Source of the DNA: Rhizobium sp. LCM 4573 | Lineage (GTDB): Bacteria > Pseudomonadota > Alphaproteobacteria > Rhizobiales > Rhizobiaceae | NCBI RefSeq assembly: GCF_001854865.1 | Contig: NZ_MDDW01000026.1 | Span: 177,495-184,878, forward strand | Reading direction: 5' to 3' | DNA: 7,384 bases | Part shown: piece after piece, positions 1 to 6,954 of the stretch | How the letters are laid out: each line of letters starts with the position of its first letter | Numbering within the stretch: the first letter of the stretch is position 1 | Program-made: the position numbers and the translations under genes | Notes under the pieces: generated by a model | The model's input: the letters and a program-made list of their open reading frames with translations, nothing else | Database searches by the model: none | Told to the model about the DNA's origin: nothing

Positions 1-268
1 CACTGAGCGCTGCTTCCACCCTGCGTCTCTGATTAGTGAGGTCGCGGCAGGCATTGAAAAATCCTCCCTGCCCACTTTCGCCGGCACACTGGCGTTTTCG
101 TTCGATAGCTCGAATGGCGGCAAGCTGTCTTTGCAATTGCGCCGCCTTCTCGCCACCTCCTGATAAGTTCCGGGCACCGCCCGGACCACAGCTTTGGGCT
201 TGCGCTGCCGCCTGACCTAGGAGCAGCGGAAGCAAAACAAAAATCGCTGCATTCCAGAACCGCATCAT
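1..268 (-). CDS. Secreted DUF2865-like envelope protein (5' part, runs off the window)
   Basis: Reading the minus strand from the double ATG at 268/265 gives 89 codons with no stop up to the window edge. The product starts MMRFWNAAIFVLLPLLLG, a clear Sec signal peptide, with likely cleavage after AQA near residue 24. A charged, probably helical stretch follows (residues 40-60), then a cysteine motif with C61, GGFFNACRDL (68-77) and RRRVEAAL. The Cys...GGFFxxCRxL...RRxVE pattern matches what I remember of DUF2865, a rhizobial family of unknown function; this is recognition from memory. An in-frame TAG lies just upstream (272-274), so the start cannot be further out. There is no good Shine-Dalgarno site, so translation is probably coupled to the upstream helix-turn-helix gene. 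Residues C27, C61 and C74 could form disulfides in the periplasm. The C-terminus lies outside the window. Confidence 0.72.
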   Translation of the reverse strand, partial: MMRFWNAAIFVLLPLLLGQAAAQAQSCGPGGARNLSGGGEKAAQLQRQLAAIRAIERKRQCAGESGQGGFFNACRDLTNQRRRVEAALS

Positions 269-530
269 TAGCTACTCGAAAGGTTGGGAGACAGAAATTC
301 CGGAGACCGCTCTCCTTCGCAGGCTGGGCAGGAACAGCGCCGGATCTGAACACGGCATCCGGATCAAGCCCTACGACCAGAGCCGCGAGGGCGAGGCGGA
401 GATATTCAGGTGATGCGGCGCCATCGATCAATCTCAAGACGGCGACCGACACGCCGAGCCGCTGGGCGATCTCCTTGTCTGACAGGGAGAGCGCCCTAGC
501 TGCATTCGCGAGATGTTTGTTTGCTTGCAT
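33..530 (-). CDS. Small helix-turn-helix-like protein, probably with a frameshifted tail
   Basis: The ATG at 530 is preceded by GAGG at 7 nt and lies only 9 nt after the stop of the SH3 gene, so the start is well supported. Residues 15-36 (LSDKEIAQRLGVSVAVLRLI) look like a helix-turn-helix of the sigma-like or Xre-like kind, and residues 40-62 form another helical stretch. This part looks like a small cytosolic DNA-binding or regulatory protein. The open frame runs 165 codons, but residues from about 88 onward are the DUF2865-like gene read in a wrong frame, rich in Cys, Arg and Ser and unlike a real domain. Both alternative frames end between 274 and 267, right at the DUF2865 start. The native protein was therefore probably about 85-90 residues, and an indel between about 275 and 350 has extended it. 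Its DNA target is unknown. Confidence 0.6.
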   Translation of the reverse strand: MQANKHLANAARALSLSDKEIAQRLGVSVAVLRLIDGAASPEYLRLALAALVVGLDPDAVFRSGAVPAQPAKESGLRNFCLPTFRVANDAVLECSDFCFASAAPRSGGSASPKLWSGRCPELIRRWREGGAIAKTACRHSSYRTKTPVCRRKWAGRIFQCLPRPH

Positions 531-539
531 CGCTCTGCC

Positions 540-980
540 TCAGCGAGGTTGCGGCCTCGGGGGACGCGGGCGGTGACCCCAGTGCGGCGGACGCGGACGA
601 TGGCCCCAATGCGGTGGGCGCGGGCGGTGCCCTCCCCAATGGGGTGGACGCGGCCTGTGCACGATAATCGGCAACCCGATTATCGGGCCGACATGTATGA
701 TCGGCCGACGCCGGTTCTGGTAGGTGGCTTGGAGATAGTTGCTGGAAGCCCAACCTCGCCGGCCGGCAAAGGTCACCTCGCACCAGCTATAGCCGTTCAG
801 GCATCCACGAATGGTAAGCGTCGCACCGGCCGGAATGGTGCCTACGCGACCATATTGCGTACCCGGGCCGGTTCTCATGTTTACATTGCCCGTAGCATAG
901 GCATTGGCCGCCTCAGCCAGAGAGGGAAGCGAGATTCCCAGCAGTAAGGCAAGCGTTGCTGCAATGTTTTTCGTCCGCAT
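540..980 (-). CDS. Secreted SH3-domain protein with a PRPPHWG-repeat tail
   Basis: This 146-residue protein starts at the ATG at 980, which has GAGGA 6 nt upstream; a longer frame to 1037 lacks this support and would bury the signal peptide. Residues 1-25 (MRTKNIAATLALLLG...AEAA) are a Sec signal peptide. Residues 28-84 form a bacterial SH3 (SH3b/SH3_3) domain, shown by the VNMRTGPGTQYGRVGTIPAG core, C60 and C67 as a possible disulfide, and the closing GWASSNYLQ. Such domains usually bind cell-wall peptides or glycans. A short hydrophobic segment (93-107) is followed by three copies of RPRPPHWG plus a degenerate fourth, giving a very basic, Pro/His/Trp-rich tail. The protein most likely sits in the periplasm and touches peptidoglycan. 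It is the first gene of a cluster with the helix-turn-helix and DUF2865-like genes. No catalytic residues are visible. Confidence 0.88.
   Translation of the reverse strand: MRTKNIAATLALLLGISLPSLAEAANAYATGNVNMRTGPGTQYGRVGTIPAGATLTIRGCLNGYSWCEVTFAGRRGWASSNYLQATYQNRRRPIIHVGPIIGLPIIVHRPRPPHWGGHRPRPPHWGHRPRPPHWGHRPRPPRPQPR
543..659 (-). repeat. Tandem repeat encoding (H)RPRPPHWG(G)
   Basis: The last 39 codons of the SH3 gene consist of 27- to 30-nt units encoding RPRPPHWGGH, RPRPPHWGH, RPRPPHWGH and a decayed RPRPPRPQPR. The unit length differs by one codon between copies, as expected for in-frame gain and loss of copies. Copy number may vary between strains. Confidence 0.7.
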
Positions 981-1003
981 CGTCTGTCCTCGGGTTACGC
1001 CTT

Positions 1004-1022
1004 GCATTGACCTGGTCAATGC
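1004..1022. promoter_or_regulatory. Perfect 9-bp dyad (operator-like) upstream of the SH3 gene
   Basis: The arms gcattgacc and ggtcaatgc flank a single T, giving a perfect inverted repeat 24-42 nt before the SH3 start codon. An outer matching pair, cttgca (1001-1006) and tgcaag (1025-1030), extends the symmetry. Odd-centred dyads of this size usually bind a dimeric regulator; the site could also fold in the 5' leader. No regulator is identified, and the helix-turn-helix protein encoded downstream is only a speculative candidate. Confidence 0.4.
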
Positions 1023-1051
1023 GCTGCAAGCCAGCAATCATGATCCGTGAA

Positions 1052-1067
1052 CGGCGGAATTCCGCCG
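1052..1067. repeat. Perfect 16-bp palindrome cggcggaattccgccg
   Basis: A perfect palindrome without a spacer lies 72-87 nt upstream of the SH3 start codon. It could be an operator or a chance GC-rich palindrome. A further imperfect pair, ccgcg/cgcgg around ttatc, lies near 1098-1112. I could not place a convincing -35/-10 pair around it. Confidence 0.35.
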
Positions 1068-1233
1068 ACACAACAATTTTTAGATCTGCATTTCAGGCCG
1101 CGTTATCCGCGGAGTAAAACCGTGTCGCCAATGCAATGCACTCCTGGGTGATTTTCAGGAGCAAGTTTACCCACCCGACTTCTTGACGAAGTCAGGAGCC
1201 ATGAAATCAGCAATCAGAATAACCAATCGACCC

Positions 1234-1325
1234 AAAGCGTGTGCGATCCTTCGGATGCGGCTTCCACGCTTTAAGCCATTGCCTCTACGCATGTCGCGAT
1301 CGCCAAATCGCTGCACGACCTGCGT
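1234..1325. repeat. RIME-like rhizobial intergenic mosaic repeat
   Basis: Two adjoining imperfect hairpins are visible. The first pairs aaagcgtg (1234-1241) with cacgcttt (1265-1272). The second pairs acgcatgtcg (1287-1296) with cgacctgcgt (1316-1325, one mismatch) and has an inner pair, gcgat/atcgc. The layout, a GC hairpin ending in 'cgctttaa', a short link, then an 'acgcatgtcg' stem, resembles degenerate copies of the intergenic mosaic elements common in Rhizobium and Sinorhizobium. That match is from memory. Such elements are non-coding, non-autonomous and present in many copies. Confidence 0.5.
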
Positions 1326-1334
1326 CAGCTTTCG

Positions 1335-1363
1335 CGGTTCGGGAAACAGAGTTTCCCGAACCG
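1335..1363 (-). terminator. Strong 13-bp hairpin after the glycine-zipper gene
   Basis: The arms cggttcgggaaac and gtttcccgaaccg pair perfectly around a 3-nt loop (aga). In the minus direction the hairpin starts 16 nt after the TGA at 1380. It is not followed by a clear T-run, so it is not a textbook intrinsic terminator. It may still stop transcription, protect the 3' end of the autotransporter/glycine-zipper transcript, or be part of the adjacent mosaic repeat. Confidence 0.45.
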
Positions 1364-1379
1364 GTTTGCGCGGCTGAGA

Positions 1380-1682
1380 TCAGGAGCGCGCCACCAGCCT
1401 GTTCTTGATCAGACCGACAACGATCTGAACAACAGCGCCAGCCACGCCACCGCCGACAAACTGACCAGCCAGGGCGGCAATATCTAACCCCGCCGCAGCG
1501 TCACCGGTTGCAGCACCGGTCGCCCCACCGAGAAGAGCTCCGAGCAACTGCCCCCCACCGACGCCTCCGACCGCGCCGGCGATCAGGTTACCGATACCTC
1601 CGAGATCGGAGCTCGGGACAACCTTGCCACCGGCCGTTCCGCCGAGAACACCACCAATCAACTGTGCGATAATAGCTTCCAT
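1380..1682 (-). CDS. Glycine-zipper hydrophobic small protein of unknown function
   Basis: The product has 100 residues; its ATG at 1682 has an excellent GGAGGA site about 5 nt upstream. It is almost entirely Gly, Ala, Val, Ile and Leu. Hydrophobic stretches cover residues 1-18, 29-60 and 66-93 and are full of small-xxx-small motifs (GGVLGG, GGIGN, GAVGGVGGG, GALLGGATG, GGGVAGAVV), with a short basic end KNRLVARS. There is no classical signal peptide, as the N-terminus carries an acidic residue (E2). I remember similar uncharacterised small proteins in rhizobia but know no function. Glycine zippers support helix packing in membranes and occur in channel-like, holin-like and bacteriocin-like peptides; any such role is inference. 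It follows the autotransporter stop by 44 nt on the same strand, so co-transcription is likely. Confidence 0.82.
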   Translation of the reverse strand: MEAIIAQLIGGVLGGTAGGKVVPSSDLGGIGNLIAGAVGGVGGGQLLGALLGGATGAATGDAAAGLDIAALAGQFVGGGVAGAVVQIVVGLIKNRLVARS

Positions 1683-1705
1683 GGATTCCTCCGTTATGGT
1701 CGCTC

Positions 1706-1728
1706 AATCCGCTGACCGCCAGCGGATT
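1706..1728 (-). repeat. 8-bp hairpin overlapping the autotransporter stop codon
   Basis: The arms aatccgct (1706-1713) and agcggatt (1721-1728) flank a 7-nt loop. The hairpin includes part of the TAA stop (1727-1729) and lies 23 nt before the glycine-zipper start codon. It has no T-run. It may tune read-through or mRNA processing between the two genes rather than end transcription. Confidence 0.4.
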
Positions 1729-3778
1729 ACCACTTAATGTTAAGACCGATATTCCCTTCGAAGATGCGCGTCCTTTCACCGCCTAGATTGGTCGTATAAT
1801 CCACGGTCGCGTACAGGCTGACCCTCTCGGTCAGGCTGGCGACCACGCCTCCTCCGACCTCCAGCGACGTTCCGCCAATCTTGGTGACAATAGGATCGTC
1901 ATCAAAGCGGATCGTCTGGTCGGAGGAAAAGTTGTGCCAGAGATTCGCCTTGAGATAAGGCTGAATGAGACCGGCACTGGTCTGATAGTTCCCCTGCAGC
2001 CGAACCCCGAGCCGCCCAGTGAAGGAATTGTCGGAATCGAACGATACCGAGGAGAAACTATCGGATGAATCATCCAGGGAGATATGCTGCCAGATAATCT
2101 GGCCTTGCGGTTCCAGCGTCCAATCCTCGCTGAGCGCGACCGGATAGCCGCCTTCGAGAGAGGCCGTGACGCCGGTTCCGTCGATATCGAGCGATTCACC
2201 TGCACTCGACGTTGCGTCGCCCCCAAACCATGTGCCCATGAGAATGGCATCGAGGTACCAGCCCTGGGGCCCGATATGGGTCCAATAGCCACCCAGGCTG
2301 GTTCCACTGACGTCGACCTCACCCACCGAGAGGTTGTTCCAGCCAAGCGCCTGGCCCTTGATGTCGCCATTCATCTTGGAATAGCCGAAGAAAAGGCCGA
2401 AACGGTCGAAATGTCCCCCTTCGGTCTCGCGGCCGAACAGGTCCTGGCCGGCCTGGAAGCCGAAGAGATTGCCGTCGAAGCTGGGCAGAACGGTTCCGTC
2501 CCACTGCAGTTCGGTGCTCTGGCCGAAGGTGCGCGCCCATGTGGTGGGCATCCATCCACCGCCATGCAGCAAGGCTTGTTCTCCGCGCCGTTCATGGAAG
2601 GTACCGAGCGTCGACAGTGCCAGATATTGAGCGACCGGCGGCACGGCCGAATAGGTCGGAACCTCGATGCGGTAAAGCGGCACGACGTCAGCAATAACCC
2701 GCGTGGCACCCGGAGTGGGCGGCACCGCCGATAGCGCGGGCGAGGTGGGGGGCGCGGGTGGCGGCGGCGGCGGATCTGCCGCTGCGGCCGCCGGCGGCGC
2801 GGGTGGAGCCTCCGGCTGCGGGTCCCCGGCATTGATGGGCGGCGTCGGGTCAACCGGATCCGTCGTCGCATCTCCCTCGCTCGGCAAGGGAGTGGGCGGC
2901 AGTTCCGAAGGCGGGGGCGCCTCGGCGATATCCGGATCCTCGGCCTGTGGCGTGGTATTCGGCTCAACCGGGCTTGGGGCTCCGGCAATCGCTCCACCGC
3001 CGGACACGATCGTCGAACGGAGATACCAGTTGTCTTGAGTTCCGGCCGAAACACCGCCCTTGAACAGGTAATATTCGTAGGCACCGGCAGCAACGCGGCT
3101 GTTAAGCGCGAATGCACCGCCTGCCGTGGTCGCCCCGTTCACGGCCTCGACGACCATGATGCCGTCCGCGGTCGTGCGCGCACCGGAACCTCCGGCATTG
3201 ACTACGTTCATTCCCGTGCTTCCGGAAGCAGTACCGCCGTCGATGATCAGCTTGTCGGAAGCCGAGGCGTCGTCGCCGAGGACGGTATCAAGGAAGATCT
3301 GGCCGCCATTGCCGGTGTAATTGCCGGTGACAGTGAACGTATCCGAAGTGCTGGCGCCACCATTGGTGAGATCGATCCGACCGCCATTGACCATATTGGC
3401 GAGTGCGCCCGCCGTGAAGGATGCAACCCCGCCATTCGCGCCGCCGCCATAGACGGTGCTGGCGGAATCGACCGTCAGCGTGCCGGTGCCGGTGCCCGCA
3501 TCGCCGAGTAGCAGAGTGCCGTCGAACACCAGTTCCGTGTCATTGGTGAGGTCGATCGTTTCCCAGCTGTCGAAGCGGGTGACGCCTGCGGTCTTGACAT
3601 TGCTCATCGTCAAGCCGTCCGTACCTGCGCCCCCTGTTATCTGCGTGGTTGCGCCGATATGGGAGTTCGTCAGGTTGGTGAGCGTGGCGGTGTCGTTATC
3701 TCCGCCGAGATCGACCGCGCCGTAGATAATGCCGCCGCCGTTCCAGTCGAACGTGTCGTTGCCGAAGCTGAGCATCAC
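1727..3778 (-). CDS. Autotransporter 3' fragment: late passenger, linker and beta-barrel
   Basis: This open frame of 683 codons begins at GTG-ATG (3778/3775) with no Shine-Dalgarno sequence, so it is the second part of the broken gene rather than an independent gene. It holds the last passenger repeats (FGNDTFDWNGG, GGDNDTATLTN), the autochaperone-like segment ending AAGAYEYYLFKGG...NWYLRS, the proline-rich linker and the full barrel with alternating aromatic strands (FDRFGLFFGYS, GTSLGGYWTHIG, GWYLDAILMGTWFGG, LYATVDYTTNLGG). The end, EGNIGLNIKW, is a typical barrel-closing strand. It has no signal peptide, so if made through reinitiation it would not be exported. Confidence 0.6.
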   Translation of the reverse strand: MMLSFGNDTFDWNGGGIIYGAVDLGGDNDTATLTNLTNSHIGATTQITGGAGTDGLTMSNVKTAGVTRFDSWETIDLTNDTELVFDGTLLLGDAGTGTGTLTVDSASTVYGGGANGGVASFTAGALANMVNGGRIDLTNGGASTSDTFTVTGNYTGNGGQIFLDTVLGDDASASDKLIIDGGTASGSTGMNVVNAGGSGARTTADGIMVVEAVNGATTAGGAFALNSRVAAGAYEYYLFKGGVSAGTQDNWYLRSTIVSGGGAIAGAPSPVEPNTTPQAEDPDIAEAPPPSELPPTPLPSEGDATTDPVDPTPPINAGDPQPEAPPAPPAAAAADPPPPPPAPPTSPALSAVPPTPGATRVIADVVPLYRIEVPTYSAVPPVAQYLALSTLGTFHERRGEQALLHGGGWMPTTWARTFGQSTELQWDGTVLPSFDGNLFGFQAGQDLFGRETEGGHFDRFGLFFGYSKMNGDIKGQALGWNNLSVGEVDVSGTSLGGYWTHIGPQGWYLDAILMGTWFGGDATSSAGESLDIDGTGVTASLEGGYPVALSEDWTLEPQGQIIWQHISLDDSSDSFSSVSFDSDNSFTGRLGVRLQGNYQTSAGLIQPYLKANLWHNFSSDQTIRFDDDPIVTKIGGTSLEVGGGVVASLTERVSLYATVDYTTNLGGERTRIFEGNIGLNIKW
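2684..2971 (-). other. Proline/alanine-rich linker between passenger and barrel
   Basis: Restored residues 505-600 carry an acidic Pro-rich stretch (DPDIAEAPPPSELPPTPLPS, then PPAPPAAAAADPPPPPPAPP). On the DNA this is a CCG/GCC-rich tract; near 2759-2772 the plus strand reads ggcggcggcggcgg. A flexible spacer of this kind sets the passenger away from the outer membrane. The short triplet run is a possible site of in-frame length change. Confidence 0.65.
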
Positions 3779-4269
3779 ATTGCCGCCGACCGTGCCACCG
3801 GTGACGGTAACACTGTCGGTTCCGCCGCTGACGCTGATATTGCCGCCAATCGTGCCACCCGAGAGAATGATCGTGTCATTCCGAAACCGGTCACCAGGTT
3901 ACGGTCGATCGTGCCGCCCGACATGTCGAAGATATTGTCGTCGAGCTTCATGTTGACGCGGCCGATGCGCCCACCCGTCATGGTGGCGACGTCACCGTCG
4001 TCGAAGGCATCAATGATGCGCCCGTTGGACATGAAGAAAGTGTCGAGATTGTCACCTTGGTTGAGGGACTGGATGGTGCCGCCCGTCATCCGGAAATCGT
4101 CAACGCCGCTGCCCTGCTGCACATTGCCGGTAACGGTGCCACCGGAAATCACGAAGGCGTCGTTGCCGTCACCCTGAACCACGACGCCGTCTATGGTACC
4201 CGAATGGATTTCGATCCTGTCGGCTCCAGTTCCGAATGTAACGTCGCCGGCAATCGTCCCCGTACCGCC
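3671..4269 (-). repeat. About ten 20-residue passenger repeats
   Basis: The passenger is built of units with the pattern S/T-G-G-T-I-x-G-N-V-x-x-G-x-G-N-D-x-F-x-M. Examples are SGTIDGVVVQGDGNDAFVI, GGTVTGNVQQGSGVDDFRM, GGRIGRVNMKLDDNIFDM, GGTIGGNISVSGGTDSVTV and GGTVGGNVMLSFGNDTFDW. Glycine and aspartate turns with alternating hydrophobic residues suggest stacked coils of a beta-helix. The units have diverged at the DNA level, which argues against recent expansion. The frameshift falls in the sixth or seventh unit. Confidence 0.7.
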
Positions 4270-4482
4270 GCTGGGAAGAAGCAGCGTATTGTTGCCGGCG
4301 GGATCGGTCAGCCCCCCGACCGATGTGCCGCTGTCACAGGTGTAGCTGTCGTCTCCCACTGGGGGAGTAAAGGTGCACGCGGCACTGACAGGCTCTGAGT
4401 AGAAAAGGATTACGCCGGATACCAGACAGCTTCCGGAAAGCAGAAACCGCTTCGGGCCTTGCAACTCAGTACGATTGTTCAT
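3775..4482 (-). CDS. Autotransporter 5' fragment: signal peptide and passenger repeats
   Basis: As read, translation from 4482 gives the signal peptide and the first five to six passenger repeats, then about 35 out-of-frame residues (MTRSFSRVARLAAISA...) and a TGA at 3775-3777. The h-region FLLSGSCLVSGVILFY and the VSA cleavage site direct it to the periplasm, where it would be released without a barrel and probably degraded. The TGA overlaps an ATG (TGATG) in the frame of the 3' part. The longer frame to 4662 is not preferred: it begins with unrelated sequence and pushes the signal peptide 60 residues inward. Confidence 0.6.
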   Translation of the reverse strand: MNNRTELQGPKRFLLSGSCLVSGVILFYSEPVSAACTFTPPVGDDSYTCDSGTSVGGLTDPAGNNTLLLPSGGTGTIAGDVTFGTGADRIEIHSGTIDGVVVQGDGNDAFVISGGTVTGNVQQGSGVDDFRMTGGTIQSLNQGDNLDTFFMSNGRIIDAFDDGDVATMTGGRIGRVNMKLDDNIFDMSGGTIDRNLVTGFGMTRSFSRVARLAAISASAAEPTVLPSPVARSAAM

Positions 4483-5086
4483 CGTCTCCCCTGTCAAATT
4501 GAATGCTTTCCCAGCCAATCCCCTCTGACGTTTTGAGTACGCCATAGGTATGACAGATTCGCAACCCTGAGCCGCGAACGGTAGAGATTCTGCGACCTTA
4601 AGAGATGGTAGGAAGCCAATTGGAAAAGAGAAGATCGGCTTGGTGATGCAGTATGCAAACAATTAATGAGAGTAAGCGTTAGCCAAGACAAACGCTTTAT
4701 TGTGCCGAAGGACGCAGCAATTTGTTTCAAACCGAAGCGGAAACATATTTCCCCAGACCATTGGAACTCAATACCAAATCAGCCAAATCCAGCATTTTCG
4801 AATTTTCTTTTTTGATTTTATTCAAAAACGGAAGGCCGATGTTTATGGCCCGCCAGAAGAGCGGCGCGATCCCCTCTAAGCGCAATCACGGAAATGTGAT
4901 CGGAGTGCTCAAATTGCGGCCCCATTGACGTCAAAAACAAGGCGGCCATCCAGGCTGGGCCCACGAAGACCGAAGAGCGACCACAGCCAGGCAACTCTTT
5001 TTCATCCATCATCAAAGGGATAGGTCCGCGGGTCACCGAGACGCTGCCCCGGGGCTTCAAGCTTCGGTCAGTCCTGGATTCCTGTT
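4483..5086. other. Intergenic region between ABC and autotransporter genes
   Basis: These 604 nt hold no gene that I can support. The part from about 4640 to 4840 is clearly more AT-rich than the flanking genes and contains an inverted repeat (4674-4697), an 8-bp palindrome ccaattgg (4616-4623) and an AT hairpin, tttttga/tcaaaaa (4809-4828). The part from 4930 to 5086 is GC-rich again, with a palindrome gccccggggc (5046-5055). Frames at 4722-4928 (+) and 4818-5090 (-) need TTG starts and show no recognisable features. I found no clear intrinsic terminator for the ABC operon. Confidence 0.55.
4663..4697 (-). promoter_or_regulatory. Possible autotransporter promoter with overlapping dyad
   Basis: On the minus strand TTGTCT (4691-4686) and CATTAA (4668-4663) are 17 nt apart. 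The first is a fair -35; the second is a poor -10. An inverted repeat aagcgtt/aacgctt (4674-4680 and 4691-4697, 10-nt spacer) overlaps it and could be an operator. The site lies in the AT-rich part and would leave a leader of about 170 nt before the start at 4482. The evidence is weak. Confidence 0.2.
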
Positions 5087-6925
<1,839 letters not shown>

Positions 6926-6954
6926 CGTTCCCCTTCGTTTTCCTTGGTCGAGGC

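Larger units (their letters stand above)
981..1379. other. Intergenic region, palindrome-rich, no supported gene
   Basis: These 399 nt separate the glycine-zipper gene from the SH3 gene, both on the minus strand. They hold the putative promoter and operator region of the SH3 cluster (981 to about 1110), a small dyad gacttc/gaagtc (1177-1193), a RIME-like mosaic (1234-1325) and a strong hairpin (1335-1363). A 64-codon plus-strand frame at 1183-1377 lies wholly inside these inverted repeats and is very basic, so I do not regard it as a gene. Confidence 0.6.
1727..4482 (-). pseudogene. Classical autotransporter with one frameshift (whole gene)
   Basis: This is a type Va secreted outer-membrane protein. 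The ATG at 4482 is preceded by GGGGAG at close spacing, and the product begins with a signal peptide (residues 1-34, ending PVSA). It continues with a cysteine pair (C36, C49), about ten 20-residue passenger repeats (72-271), an autochaperone-like segment (about 330-490), a Pro/Ala linker (505-600) and a beta-barrel domain (about 640-918) ending in the aromatic W typical of BamA substrates. The frame is lost near 3881: GGTTTCGGAATGAC is read where the repeat pattern GFGNDT needs GGN AAT GAC, so one base is missing. With one base restored the gene is 919 codons including the stop, without a gap. The motif YRIEVPTYSAVPPVAQ...TLGTFHERRGE at the barrel entrance is typical of rhizobial and Brucella autotransporters as I remember them. 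The break is either a true mutation or a sequencing error; as read, no full protein is made. Confidence 0.85.

Noticed and set aside
1183..1377. Plus-strand 64-codon frame in the SH3 upstream region
   Set aside because: It lies wholly within intergenic inverted repeats, is extremely basic, and has no ribosome site or recognisable domain.
2084..2734. Plus-strand 216-codon frame opposite the barrel domain
   Set aside because: It is antisense to a clear autotransporter barrel; long antisense frames are expected in GC-rich genes.
2755..2800. GGC/GCC triplet run as a phase-variable repeat
   Set aside because: The run is short and in-frame within a proline linker; triplet changes would alter length but not switch expression.
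2371..3117. Minus-strand 248-codon Arg/Pro-rich frame
   Set aside because: It is a shifted reading of the proline linker and barrel; the Arg-rich composition is typical of out-of-frame GC-rich DNA.
4884..4902. Inverted repeat atcac...gtgat as an operator
   Set aside because: The arms are only 5 bp and the site is not close to any gene start.
4722..4928. Plus-strand 68-codon frame in the AT-rich intergenic region
   Set aside because: It uses a TTG start and low-complexity sequence. An internal ATG at 4840 with an AAGG nearby would give only 29 residues with no known features.
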